The position numbers and the translations under genes are program-made. A DNA stretch of 64,000 nt, taken from contig BROG01000047.1 of the NCBI GenBank assembly GCA_030159075.1, positions 361,501 through 425,500 on the forward strand, in the 5' to 3' direction. This DNA comes from Atrina japonica (Eukaryota; Mollusca; Bivalvia; Pterioida; Pinnidae). Position 1 is the stretch's first letter; each line of letters begins with the position of its first letter. Of this stretch, positions 12,348 to 25,210 are shown piece by piece. Below the pieces are notes generated by a model that saw only the letters and a list, made by a program, of their open reading frames with translations, was not told the DNA's origin and searched no databases.

Positions 12348-13043
12348 CTTCCTTTGCCGGGACGTGTTATGGTTCAGCAATGTCTGTCTTTCCTGCCGTG
12401 ACCTTTAACGGTTTACAATTTCTACAAGTATCTTTATAACTGGTGAAATTATTCTTTAAGGGAAGGCGCTGTTGCCAGGATCACTGTTGCCTTGGATGTA
12501 TCTTATATCCGGGAAATAGTTTGCTTATGTTATATTCGTGAGATTTATTTATTCCTAATATATATGTCCACTTCCGGAAGGCGGTATGCCAAGACTTTGA
12601 CTGGAAATAATTACAATTATGTTAAACTTGTCCAGGCCATACTTTTTCTTTCTTTTTTTTCATTTTTAGCATCTTCATTTTGGCGCTTATTTTCCTGACG
12701 TAAAGTGGTGTATACTAACTTTGACTCAAGCCATTCATCTGATATGAATGATATAGTGAACTAAAATGGGTGGACTTTTCTGGGTTTTTTTGGGGGTGGG
12801 GGGTGGGGGGTGGGAAGAGTTTTTTAGATACCCTATTTCAGCAATATCATTGTTAATAAAAATAAAATTGGCATGGGAAGGCGATATGCCATGAGCATGA
12901 CTCAAAGTCACATCACCCATGGTAAGGTAAGCTGAGGTGTGGATGCCATTTTCTTGTCCAGATAACATTTTTCTAATCTAATGATAATAAACGTATCATT
13001 TCCGGCCCAAATGTTCTTTTTTGAAACTTGACTTCGATCGAGA
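12348..13043. other. No gene seen
   Basis: Includes a G-rich run near 12790-12813. The short ORFs show no recognisable domain. Confidence 0.6.
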
Positions 13044-13282
13044 AATAAACATTTTCACGATAACTGCGTTCCTACAAACTGCACCTGCGACCAAACAGTT
13101 TCGGACGGCATCAAGGAATTTCGTGCCTAAAGTGTTTCACACCAAAGACAAATCGTACCCTGTGTATGATTTGTCTAATATTAGGTACGATTTGTTTCAG
13201 GTACGAAAATCCTTGATGTCGTCCGGAAGTAATTGTGCGCAGGTGAAATTAGTAGAACGCAGTTATCGTGAAAAGGTCTATT
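13044..13282. mobile_element. Foldback element, nearly palindromic
   Basis: Arms about 110 bp long pair across the element: the left arm starts at TTTTCACGATAACTGCGTTC and the right arm ends in its complement, with CACCTGCG, CGGACG.CATCAAGGA and CAAATCGTACC blocks also mirrored. A shorter relative is at 37408-37569, so this is a family. The 98-residue ORF across it is an artefact of the hairpin. Confidence 0.75.
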
Positions 13283-13906
13283 ATTTGCCTACACACACTC
13301 ATCTGTGCATGTTATAATACCAAAACCCAAACATCTTTGGCGTATAATGCACCATTTGCGTTACTATATGTATTGTAATGTAAAGATTTATAGAAATATC
13401 ATTGTATAACTTGAAATGTTCGTCCCCAGTCATGTTCGCCCTTGTTCGGCAGAAAAGATATTCAAAACGTCACAAATGCACTCCGAATCACCATAGTCTT
13501 ATGAATGATATGTATATCTGTGCTTCAATGATTTATCTTGAAACTTCCGCTTTCACTTTAAATTTACCCTCGTGTAAAAGGGTGAAAACGGCGCAAATTA
13601 AACGGAAGCGTATATTTTCATGTATATTGTATATTCAAAGTATCTAATTGACATATTATCATTTTATTGTATATTTCCAAAACTCAAACGATAACTCATC
13701 GTAATTATGTCAGTAATATATGTTACTCTGTCTTATTATCGATCCTTGTTTATAAATACGTAAATATTTCAAATATTACTGAGACAAACAATTATTTTTA
13801 ATAAGCAACGACATTCACTTCCGGTTGTCGCATCGTACCCATATTGCTGATAAATTATGTTGATAATTTTTTTAACTATTGGATACTGTCTTTCTGAACA
13901 TGAATG

Positions 13907-15180
13907 CAGTGGAACCGCAGTATTAACACCACCTGATTGACTGGCTAAACACCATCTGATTGACATGCTAAACACCACCTGATTGCCTGGCTAAACACCA
14001 CCTGATTGACATGCTAAACACCACCTGATTGACATGCTAAACACCACCTGATTGACATGTTAAACACCACCTGATTGACATGCTAAACACCACCTGATTG
14101 ACTGATTGGCAAAACATTGACTGGGCACACCATGATTGACATGCTAAACACCACCTGATTGAACACCTGATTTAACTGACACCACCTGCTAAACACCACC
14201 ACGACTGATTGATTAACATGCTACATGTTAAACATCACCTGCCTAAACACTGATTGACATGCTAAACACACCACCATGCTAAATTGACTGGCTAAACACC
14301 CACCTGATTGACTGGCAAAACACCATCTGATTGACTGGCAAAACACCACCTGATTGACATGCTAAACACCACCTGATTGACATGCTAAACACCACCTGAT
14401 TGACTGGCTAAACACCACCTGATTGACATGCTAAACACCACCTGATTGACATCTGATTGACATGCTAAACACCAAACACTAAACACCACCTGATTGACAT
14501 GACAACACCACCTGATTGACTGGCTAAACACCACCTGATTGACTGGCTAAACATCACCTGATTGACTGGCTAAACACCACCTGATTGACTGGCAAAACAC
14601 CATCTGATTGACTGGCAAAACACCACCTGATTGACTGGCTAAACACCACCTGATTGACATGCTAAACACCACCTGATTGACATGCTAAACACCACCTGAT
14701 TGCTAAACACCACCTGATTGACATGCTAAACCGCCATCTGATTGACAGGCAAACCACCCACCTGGCTGGCAAACCACTACCCTGATTAACATGCTAAATA
14801 CCACCTAATTGATTAAAACTCTGATTGACTAAAAACACCACTTGACTGGCTTGACTGGGCTAAACACCACCTGATTGACTGGTTAAACACTACCTGATTA
14901 ACTGGCTAAACACCACCTGATTGACTGGCTAAACACCACTTGATTGACTGGCTAAACACCACCTGATTGACATGCTAAATACCACTTGATTGACTGGCTA
15001 AACACCACCTGATTGACATGCTAAACACCACCTGATTGGCTAAATTTGGTGAGGGTCTGGACTCATTACTTTTCATTAAGAAATTCACAAGAGACTGAAT
15101 ATTTGTGGTCTGAAATCCGAGGTGATCTCTTTAGCGATGTGGTCTCCTAAGCGAGATGGTCTTTTGCCGAGGTTCCACTG
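13907..15180. mobile_element. MITE-like element expanded by an internal minisatellite
   Basis: CAGTGGAACC at 13907-13916 is mirrored by GGTTCCACTG at 15171-15180. The right 130 bp, reversed, resemble the MITE at 22461-22625. The middle is the 23-bp tandem array entered separately. No TA duplication is visible at the ends. Confidence 0.5.
13925..15044 (+). repeat. 23-bp minisatellite array, about 48 units
   Basis: The unit is CTAAACACCACCTGATTGAC followed by TGG or ATG; the two variants are interspersed. Central units carry deletions and partial copies (around 14100-14280 and 14750-14870), showing decay and unequal exchange. Confidence 0.95.
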
Positions 15181-15710
15181 TCTGTGCATATATTTATGTG
15201 TATTTTTTATGCTCGGTAGATGATAAAAACAATACCATGTTATTCGATGGAAATATTTATTTCACAACAAATACAACATTTTGTATAAGTGTTTGTTTCT
15301 AATGGTAACAAAATGTCGTATGTAATAGATCTCTATTAATACAAGGATGTTTAACTTTTAACCGACATATACCAAGAATATGCATGTCATATTATATAAT
15401 TTCAAACCAATCGAGGTCGCCTCTCAGTTATGGATTATGGCATTCACCGAATGAAAACGTCCATTTGACCTCAGAATAAGAACATTGAACAATAGTAATA
15501 TTATTATCACATGATATTATTTGAACTCTTAGAAAAATATATATGAACACATCATATGAAATATTTCGGCCGTAAATACGTAAATTTGCTTTTTGTTGTT
15601 CAGTCGTGACGTCATTGTACACTGGATTTATATTGGATGACTGGTCAAAATACTTCGTATAAAGTGTTTATAGAAATTATATTTTATATGTATACAAGGG
15701 AGAGACATTG

Positions 15711-15712
<2 letters not shown>

Positions 15713-15778
<66 letters not shown>
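15713..15778 (+). repeat. (AT)n microsatellite
   Basis: Pure AT run in gene-free sequence. Confidence 0.97.
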
Positions 15779-15779
<1 letters not shown>

Positions 15780-16086
15780 ACCTCACTGTTACCTTAGGCA
15801 AACTTACTTAATACCCGATTGATTAAACATTAAGTGAATGTATTTATTCGCTATTATTAGAATCAGGTGTCTTCACTTTATATAGCTCAGATTTATGCCC
15901 TGTAGATACAATGGAATGGAACAGATTATTTTAGTAACTCTGGTATATTAATTATCACAATGGCACTTTACAATATTTCAATAATCTGTTTCATGGTCAT
16001 AGACATTTGTTCTTCTACCACAGAATCACGAAGTCTCCATGAAGTACTTAAATATAATGAAACAATATGCGTAATGGAATCATTGA

Positions 16087-16090
<4 letters not shown>

Positions 16091-16166
<76 letters not shown>
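16091..16166 (+). repeat. (GA)n microsatellite
   Basis: Pure GA run; the 87-residue ORF across it is an artefact. Confidence 0.97.
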
Positions 16167-16168
<2 letters not shown>

Positions 16169-16451
16169 TGTAAGAACTGATGAAAATCAGGATATTCCCA
16201 TTTTTAAACCTATCAAAAATTAATGTGTATCAAAGTTTGATCTACAAAGTATAGCATATCAGTGACAGAATTAGCCTTTCAGCTTGCAAATACTTTTTTG
16301 CTTGTTGACGGAAGGTTACAACAAATGCAAATCTTGCTTGGGTCTGTGGTCTGATCCCTGTGCCACGTCATACCTAAGAATTATATTCGAAAGTACATAA
16401 CTGTCGCATCACTTAATGCGCTCCATAGGAAGTTGAGATCACGAATCTATC

Positions 16452-16655
16452 TGGGGCCGTCGTAGTCGAGTGGTTAGAGCATCGCACTTTTAACCATGAA
16501 GTCTCTCACTTCCGGTCTGCAAAGGTTGGAGCCCCGCTCTTCTCGGGTACATTATAATCGTATTCTCTATTCAAATAAAAACTAGCTGCTACCATAAAGG
16601 ATAACTAAAAGATTATTGAATGTGGCATAAAAGAACTATTTAAAATTCAAAATTC
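16452..16655 (+). repeat. Diverged SINE (family A)
   Basis: A degenerate tRNA-like head (GTCGAGTGGTTAGAGCATCG) is followed by a decayed tail with AATAAAAACTAGCTGC and a TTGAATGTGGCATAAAA end. Boundaries are approximate and no duplication is visible. Confidence 0.65.
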
Positions 16656-16927
16656 AACAGATCAAACAAAAAGAAACGTTAAACCAAGGAACCGTATTTA
16701 GAGAAAAACGATACACCAAAAAGACAAGGACAAGAAACCACAGATGGCGGTCTGGCCAAATTCCGAAGCAATGCATCTGTAATTTGAATTTCAAGTTCAA
16801 GGGTCAAGATCAAGGTTATAAATGAAGGTGATAGTGAATTAATGTTTTCATGTTCTATCATATGAATTTACAACGTGATACTCTAAACGGTTTTCTTACA
16901 ACAGAGCTAAACATAAAAGGTGACTTA

Positions 16928-17134
16928 GACGAACAGACAGACAGATGAACAGGCAGACAGACAGAAGAAGAGACAGACAGACGAAGAGAACATACAGACG
17001 AATAGACGGACAGACAGTCGAATGGACAGACAGACAGACAGACGAACAGAGACAGACAGACGAACAGACAGACAGACAGACAGCCGAACAGACAGACGAG
17101 CGAACAGATAGACAGACGGTCGAATAGACAGACA
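16928..17134 (+). repeat. Imperfect (GACA)n repeat
   Basis: GACA units are mixed with GAACA and GACGAA variants. It is read as poly-TDRQ on one strand and Cys/Ser/Val-rich peptides on the other; neither is a credible protein. Confidence 0.93.
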
Positions 17135-17936
17135 TCGTTAAATTCATGGACCGATAGCTGCTTCGTAATCATATCAAACGTACTAGACACAGCGTTGTAG
17201 ACACAGGATAGGTACAAAAATCAATTTAGTTAGTATCAATACACTATTGTTAAATAACATGTACCGACTACACAGCAGCAAGATAATAGAACTGATATCG
17301 ATCCAATAATTGCTGTGCATGTTTTATAGATGTTAGTAATCTTGTCTAAATGAGAGATACAATAGTATGAAATTAAAAAAGCCAAACGCATTGTTACACT
17401 GATTGTGAAACAACAATGACTTACAATCATGATACATGTAAAATCAAAACTATATTTAATGAATAATACATAGAAAAGATTTTAAACTAAGGCCCCGCTA
17501 GAGAGACAAAAACATACATTTTTCAGTTACGTGAAGCGGAAACATTGTATCAGCGTCGTCAGGAGCTCTTTTTACTGTTTATAGATAATGTCAATGTTAA
17601 TACTGTTTGAGTTGTGACTACTACTGTCATATTACCATCAACATATAGCGTAGACATGATTACGTCAATTGATTGTAGACAAAAAACACTCAATATAACA
17701 AAATATGTACAGATTGAAGACTGACTTAAAACAATTTACAAACGTCTTGTTTAACGTTTATACGTGCTTAATCGATGTAAATGCTGTTGTTGCTGATTTT
17801 TTTTTTTTTCTGGGGGCTCTTTGTTTTGTTTTTTGTTTGCTTGTTTTGTTTTACATCGTTTTTATCATTTTGTTTATTTCTATATATTGCTGTTGCCCTC
17901 CGTAATTATCTTTCTACTTACATCTGTTTAATGCTG

Positions 17937-18296
17937 GAACTCAACTGACGAAGTCTAATTCACAGAAACGATCGCCTTGAGCATTATATTATATTGAGCA
18001 TTGGTATTATGTTTATAATATTTATAACCACTAGGTCGTTGTCAATGCTGGTTGACCGTTTGAGTCCCCAAGGGTATACATAAACCTAGTACCTGGTACC
18101 AGTTAATAATCTTATACTATAGTAATATTTCGCATTGATGTAAAACCATTTAAAATTCTGAATTCTTCTAAAGCTAAGATAGTCATCTTTTTACAGTGGT
18201 TACTCTTAGACGGATTTGGCTATGCATTTAGATTTATTATTTGGCCTTGTATTATACCACATTCCCTGTAGAAAACCTATTTAAAATTGCAATTAA
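17937..18296 (-). repeat. E2 repeat copy, reverse
   Basis: Near-complete reverse copy, including GAAGTCTAATTCACAGAAAC, AACCACTAGGTCGTTG, CCTAGTACCTGGTACCAG and TTACAGTGGTTACTCTTAGA. The minisatellite begins where it ends. Confidence 0.75.
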
Positions 18297-19440
18297 AGAG
18301 TAAGGGGTTATCATTATCTTTGTTGTGTTTATACTATGTAACTAAGTAAGGGGTTATCACTATCACAGTTGTGTTTATACTAAGTAAGGGGTTATCACTA
18401 TCACAGTTGTGTTTATACTAAGTAAGGGGTTATCACTATCACAGTTGTGTTTATACTATGTAAGAGTAAGGGGTTATCACTATCACAGTTGTGTTTATAC
18501 TAAGTAAGGGGTTATCACTATCACAGTTGTGTTTATACTAAGTAAGGGGTTATCACTATCACAGTTGTGTTTATACTATGTAAGAGTAAGGGGTTATCAC
18601 TATCACAGTTGTGTTTATACTATGTAAGAGTAAGGGGTTATCACTATCACAGTTGTGTTTATACTATGTAAGAGTAAGGGGTTATCACTATCACAGTTGT
18701 GTTTATACTATGTAAGAGTAAGGTTGGTTATCACTATCACAGTTGTGGTTATATTATGTAAGAGTATTACTATGTAATAGTAAGGGGAGTTATCACTATC
18801 ACAGTTGTGTTTATCACACTATCACAGTTGTGTTTATACTATGTAAGAGTAAGGGGTTATCATCACTATCACTATCACAGTTGTGTTTATACTATGTAAT
18901 GTAGTAAGGGGTTATCATTATCGCAGTTGTGTAAGGGGTTATCACTACTCTGTAATTATGTAAGAGGGGGTTATCACTATCGCAGTTGTGTTATATTATG
19001 TACTAAGTCAAGTTGGTTTTATATTATGTATAATCACTATCACACACTATCACATTGTGTTTATATTATGTTTTCAGATCGTTTGAATTATGTAAGAGTT
19101 TATTTTTGATTATAAGAATAATGACATATACATTATGTGGTAAGGGGTTATCACTAAAATCCAGACCTACAATGATCATACGGATTTTATTCCTGTGCAT
19201 GACGTTTCTGCATACGATACATTAGCAAATCAAAAGAGTCCTAAATGATGGAAACAAGAGAGATATGTTGAGTAAGGGGTTACTTTTGTGTTTATACTGC
19301 ACTATCACAGATATATGTAAGAGTAAGGGGTTTATCATTGTTGTAATGATAAGGGAGTTATACTCGCTATGTCACTTCACGTGTCATTATCATTAAATCG
19401 CTATGTATTATTGTATTTATACTTAGCACTATCACAGTGG
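18297..19440 (+). repeat. 38/44-bp minisatellite array, decaying to the right
   Basis: Units of AGTAAGGGGTTATCACTATC plus ACAGTTGTGTTTATACTA occur with or without a 6-bp spacer (TGTAAG), giving 38- and 44-bp periods. It is regular to about 18720, broken to about 19070, then scattered fragments to about 19440. It directly abuts an E2 repeat copy. Confidence 0.92.
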
Positions 19441-19844
19441 TTGATGCTGTTCGTCGATGATTGTCATTTAAACAAAAACCAAATAATATCATAACAATGT
19501 ATCCAGTTATGCAACCGTTAAATCATTTTATTTTAAAACAGTTTGACAGATATTGTGAAAAAACAATGATCATACGGAATTTCATCTTTGTAAATCCATT
19601 TTGTTAAATGCATATTTTCATTTGTTTCTGATTGATACATAAGATTTATGCTCGATTGTAGAACATTGTAAAAAGTTGTTGTCGATGATTGTCATTTAAC
19701 AGGAATAATATCGCAATACAGTTATGACCGTAGTCCTCTAATGCATAAATCATTGATGATAACAAGAGTGTCGTATAAAAAAGTAAAGATACCAAAGTGA
19801 AAATATTATAAAAAGTCGTCAGTTGCTACAAGAGACAGTATACA

Positions 19845-20050
19845 AATACAGTGGACAGACATGGACATCTGGAGAAATCAGAGGTGGGATCAGGTGTCAT
19901 GGAGGGGTATGTATACCCGGTCACACCCACTGTGAGTTCACAGTCAAATTCAAACAAGAAAAAGGGGATAAATCCTTTTCACAATTGGTATAGACAACTC
20001 GACAACTTCTGTCCACATCTAATTCAAATTTCAGATAGTGAAACATAGAT
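19845..20050 (+). repeat. E3 repeat copy
   Basis: AGAGGTGGGATCAGGTGTCA, GGTCACACCCACTGTGAGTT and CAATTGGTATAGACAACTCG follow the same order as in the 8583 copy. Confidence 0.7.
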
Positions 20051-20246
20051 GGTAAACAAGGTCGTAATGCCGACCGCAAAAAATTACGAAAAAAGCAAAT
20101 TCTCAAAATTCGTGTGACAGCCTGTAAGTATGTTATTTGTCTCTGCATATACAATAATTATATATGCTTTGTTGCGCAAGCCCTGGTATATAGTATCAGA
20201 GAAGAGATATTAACACCATAAGTAAGTGAAAAAGGAGTATTAAATA

Positions 20247-20305
20247 TTATTAACAATACCAAAGTTAAATTAAAGTCAAAACAAATGCTCAAATCGATCG
20301 TTTCT
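20247..20305 (+). repeat. E2 repeat fragment
   Basis: Contains AACAATACCAAAGTTAAATT and ATGCTCAAATCGATCGTTTC, matching the first 60 bases of E2. Confidence 0.5.
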
Positions 20306-20811
20306 GTACTAGATAAATGTGGAAAGTTGACAGATAGAATAACGGAAATCATCATGACTGATATATAATTTTGTTGGTATTGTCCTATCCACACAACATG
20401 GCGGGCCGGAGTAACCTTTTGATTATCATACGTATGATTCTACCCTCTTTTCAGTTAAGACAGGTTTCACACGAAATCGTTTTATTCTGCACTGGATACT
20501 TGTGGTGGTTATGATGACAAGCAGTAACGACTACTCTTACCTGTGTAATTATGATGTATTACCTAAATCGGAAACTTGTTCAGGTCACGAAAAGGTTCAC
20601 GAGACTCCACCCCGCCAGGTTATTTAGAACTGACTATAATTTCCTGTATGTGTTTTATTAAGTTAAATATGTGCTTCATTATGTTGTGTCTATAATTTCT
20701 AGTTTGCTAGCATATGCCGCATTTACATAAGTTCAAACAATGTCAAATCGTTATCGATAAAGTGCAAAAGAATTTCTGTTTGCACTGGGTGAAAACGGTA
20801 AACCTAAATGC

Positions 20812-20961
20812 AAGTTTGCCAGTTTTCTTGCGGAAGGTCGGTGGTCTTTATTCGGGTAACCGGGATTTCTCCTCCACCAATAAAAACTGGACGCCAGCAT
20901 ATGACTGAAAGATTGTTGAGTATGGCGTAAAACAAAAAATCAAATCAAAAAATTAAAAAAT
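20812..20961 (+). repeat. 5'-truncated SINE (family A tail)
   Basis: It matches the 3' half of the SINE at 7668-7912 but lacks the tRNA head. A perfect 13-bp target-site duplication (TAAACCTAAATGC at 20799-20811 and 20962-20974) shows it inserted in truncated form, as expected from LINE-driven retrotransposition. Confidence 0.88.
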
Positions 20962-21206
20962 TAAACCTAAATGCTACTGATATATATATATATACTGCGG
21001 GTAGGATAAACAACAACTTTGCAAGAGTTGTCTTTCTTTAGTTTTCCTTTACCCAAATGCAAAGTGAAATTGCCACAGTATACGTTGATAAGTACGCCAC
21101 GAAGACTGGATTCTCACATAGTATGAAATTGATGAGAGCCATTATTTGCTACTATCAAGATTGAGCAGTCTACATGAATATATTATGTTTATGATTAAAC
21201 TAGCAT

Positions 21207-21208
21207 AT

Positions 21209-21284
<76 letters not shown>

Positions 21285-21382
21285 AGAGAGAGAGAGAGAG
21301 AGAAAGAGAGTCTGTATGTGTTTATATGATTTAAGCGGCTACATATATACATGAAATGTTGAAAGAAGGAATGAAAACATAT

Positions 21383-21440
<58 letters not shown>

Positions 21441-21545
21441 GAGAGAGAGGAGAGAGAGAGAGAGAGAGAGAGAGAAGAAAGAGAGAGAGAGAGAGAGAGA
21501 AAGAGAGTCCGTTATCATGAAATGTTGAAGGAAGGAATGAAAACT
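21207..21545 (+). repeat. Duplicated unit with (AT)n(GA)n microsatellites
   Basis: Two units each run from TATTATATATATATGAGAG through a long (GA)n to ATGAAATGTTGAA.GAAGGA. The second follows the first directly. Confidence 0.8.
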
Positions 21546-22137
21546 CCGTTATCAAATATTTATTGTGTCAGCTGGATATCTGAAACAATCTTCGTACGCT
21601 GCGGGCTTGTTCTTAACTGCTTCAATACTATCACTTTAAAAACGAACCGAAAAACACATTTTGAAAATGCATTGAAGGGTATTGCGAATCTTAAGAGAAG
21701 TTCTTATCTTCATGAAAGAAATATTTCAGTTCAATAGCAAGTCCAACAAAATAAATAAATAAACAAACCCAGCAGTAACATTTTATTCTTCCGCCTTCGA
21801 TTTCTGATGAAAATCGAAGCAATAGTAATCTAGAATTTGTTTGTTTATTTGTTTTTCGTAATGTTCCCTAAACATGAATGCTTTTGCTGCATTTTTTATA
21901 TTGATCGTTTTACATCAAAATCATTTTAAAGTTTTCAGCGAAAAGATTATAATGGTGTAGGAGGAGGAGATAACCGGATAACAATGCACCCTGAAAGAGT
22001 ACACGGGCCTTCCTCAAGTAAAGTGGCATATGTTCTCACAAAAACGTGTCCTGGACATCCTAATTATTTATACTTTTATATATTGCTGCAAATAAAAGGT
22101 TTTATCCTAAGCAAAATTATGCAAATTGCAGATATAG

Positions 22138-22340
22138 TCAACAATTAAAAATCGAAGCTCAAGTCCATTAGAACACGACGAATTAGATGTGCAAATGGTC
22201 TCAACGTGAAGAACAATTGCGAATCCCAAACGGGATAGGACCAGGTGTCCGGAAGGAATCAGCGTCCTCTGCTGGCATGCCACACCTGTCGCTAATGTTC
22301 CATGGAAACTACGATATTTTAGTTTCAGACTCATGCACTT
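22138..22340 (+). repeat. E1 repeat copy
   Basis: Carries CAAGTCCATTAGAACACGAC, GTGTCCGGAAGGAATCAGCG and TGGCATGCCACACCTGTCGC. It is about 85% alike, by eye, to the copy at 23842. Minus-strand ORFs over it are shared by the copies and are not genes. Confidence 0.75.
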
Positions 22341-22460
22341 CATGATGTTACACAAGGTAGTAGTCACTTTTACTCAGTCAGGGGTCCTTTTAATCGTATT
22401 ATTTCCTCTTTAATTTAATAAATTCTTATTACTTTCTCTATCTTAAAATTGTTCTTTATA

Positions 22461-22625
22461 CAGTGGAGCCTCGCCTAAATGCCCCTCCCTTAAGAGGCAA
22501 CCTTTTAAGACCATACCCATTCAGTCTCTTGATAATGTCTCAATGTATACAAAATGTGTCCAGACACACTAAGATCACCTCGCTAATAAAAACACTTTGA
22601 GTTAGTCAGTTAGGTGGTCCCATTG
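22461..22625. mobile_element. MITE, pogo/Tigger-like ends
   Basis: CAGTGGAGCC at the left and CAATGGGACC (reverse) at the right are flanked by TA on both sides, as in Tc1/mariner-pogo elements. Internal blocks (TTCAGTCTCTTG, AGATCACCTCG) recur in the right flank of the minisatellite element at 13907-15180. Confidence 0.55.
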
Positions 22626-23841
22626 TATTGGAAATACCAATCATTACATTGTTTTAAAGTAGCATTCCATTTCCAGAAGCAGGTGTAGATATAAAAATAT
22701 AAAGAAAGATATATAAATCTATTTTGACTGAAGTATTCCGTTTTTGTTTTTGTTTCGCTATTAATATTGTTTTGTTGATGTAGATTTGGTCATTAATTCA
22801 ATAATTAACAAATGCATACATTTACGTGTAAGTGACATTCAACGACGGTCTGTAAGGAAAACTGTTTAAATGGAATTTAAACATCGTCATAACATTAACA
22901 AACAAGGTTTATAGCTAATATAGATATATCTCACTGGTTTTGGTGTTCCAGGTAGAAATATATCAGTCGGCTAACGCCTCGGTTGGGACTTATTGATCCA
23001 TCCCTCCCGAGACTGATTTTTTTTTTCTATCTGGAATTCACATGTGATGCTTGTTTATTTTTCTCGCACATGGAAAGCTTGAAATTTCATTTGTTTACAT
23101 ACATGTACAAATCAATCTGACCTATTTTAGTAGCCACATCACTTACTCCTTTTATTCAATATAAATATAAACCAGTCTTATACACACATATTTATTTCCA
23201 TTCAAACAAAGTTGGTAAGATTTATAAATAATTGATAACAAATTTTAACAATGTTAACTACCAACACAAAGATGCCCCGATCCGTCATGTTTACAAACAA
23301 TGCAGACGACGTTTGTATGGATACTAAGTGTTCAGGATAAGCTTTTCTGGATATACTTTTGCAGGACTAATGAAAAATGAGATCATTAGTCCTATGTCCG
23401 AGAAATGTCCATCTCACACACTTCCCTGCTGGGTACATGATTCAAAGCCGGGTGCATTTGGCTTGAAATGTGAAATGGTAACCTAACATGTCGTTCACCC
23501 TTAACAAGACATTTATATTAACTATAACTTCTATCATGTACTGCAAAAATTATAATAGATTACATTAAGTAACTAGTAAATTTAAGATGTTTACATTATT
23601 GAATAAAAGTTTTATTACTGTGCTTTAAAGAATTATGAAGTCGGATTGGTTTTAAGACAACAGAGTTTTTAACATTCACTGTATGTATATTCAGTGTCAC
23701 CGGGAACCGCCAAGTTCAGGGTAGAGGGATAACGTAATTGCTGCTGACAGCAATGTACTCAATGATGTTTTTCTGTGCTTTTGTTGAAAACGTTACGATT
23801 ATATGACGTCAATGAATATTTGGTAGTGTGCAAAGTAAAAA

Positions 23842-24095
23842 TGAAGAAGTGCCATTTATTAATCGAAACTCAAGTCCATCAGAACACGACGAATTAGATT
23901 TGCAAATGGTTTCAACATGAAGAACAATTGTGAATCGCAAACGAGATAGGACCAGGTGTCCGGAAGGAGTCAGCGTCCTCTGCTGGCATGCCACACCCGT
24001 CGCAAATGTTCCATAGAAACCTTTCTAGTTCGATGAACGGGTTAAATTCGGTGAAAATGTCAAGTTCGGTGAAAAGCACGATTGGCGAAAGGGAG
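23842..24095 (+). repeat. E1 repeat copy, most complete
   Basis: Runs from AAATGAAGAAGTGCC through GTGTCCGGAAGGAGTCAGCG, CACCCGTCGCAAATGTTCC and two AGTTCGGTGAAAA-type blocks at the right end. Confidence 0.75.
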
Positions 24096-25210
24096 TCAGT
24101 ATCTGTGGTCGTGCTTCAGAATACTATCTAATACATGTATTACTGAGAGGTGGACTTCATAATATTTAACAAGATCCCCGTATCGACCATAAAACTTCTT
24201 AAACGACGATTTAAAGCGTTCAACACCGTATAAAACTTAATGTGCCTAACCGAAAACCACAGAACCACACACAATCACATATCGATCACCCTTTATCCCG
24301 AATGTTATAAACGTTGTCTGAATAATCAATGAGTCAATGGGAGACAGCTAAGGGAAATATGAATATTTATCAATGATCTGTTTTACACTTTAGACACTAT
24401 TTTCAGTGATATACTCATACAAATGTTTAACTTAAAATATATGGAATGTAATTTAGCGTGAACGAATTCACAACTGTCTGACAAAGGTTTAGTCGGATAG
24501 ACCAAAAAAGTGTAAAAGAGGAATGCACACACGCGCCTGAAACAAGTAGGTATCATTAAATTCACAGCAGCTTGCACTTATAATGTCTGCAATAAATTAC
24601 TTGAAATTCTGTGAAAATTTGTATCTTGTCATATTTCAAATGAGACTACAAGCATGACTGGAAAAATAAATTATGGCTACATACAGAACATAAGATGGTA
24701 ACATACAGATCTAAAACCTGTAAACAGATACACAAGCTGTGCTACAGACATCATACAGACTTTTTTCCAAAGGTATCTGCCAGGGAAATCAATTTTTAAA
24801 AGTGTATTTTGCAAACATATTCCTTGCATTTTGGATGTTGGTTGTAAGACTGCAATGGTGCACTTGCAGGAATTCAAAGCGTATCACGAAACCTATTCAT
24901 GACGTATCATATATGTTATATATCATATAACTTTAAAGATTCCTTCAACAACATGGAAATATACTTTATAAGCTAAATCATCTTGCTGTGTACAATTAGA
25001 CGAAAGCGAGTGTGGGCTTTCTTAGTGGAATTAACTGCATTCAATTGCTGCAAGGATAAAACCAGATATTTTTACACTTAATCAGGTGTTGAGAATATAG
25101 AAGGTTTACAGAATACTGTACAGTAATGGGAATATACAAGGGGAAGCAATATATATAAAAAACATATTTACCACGAAAATGGTTAACAAATCTAAACAGC
25201 TCACCTTAAA

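Noticed and set aside
13021..13317. 98-residue ORF
   Set aside because: It spans a near-perfect foldback element whose arms explain the open frame.
16896..17217. Overlapping ORFs on both strands with Cys/Ser/Val- or TDRQ-rich repeats
   Set aside because: They are translations of the imperfect (GACA)n repeat in several frames; no start context, splice sites or domain.
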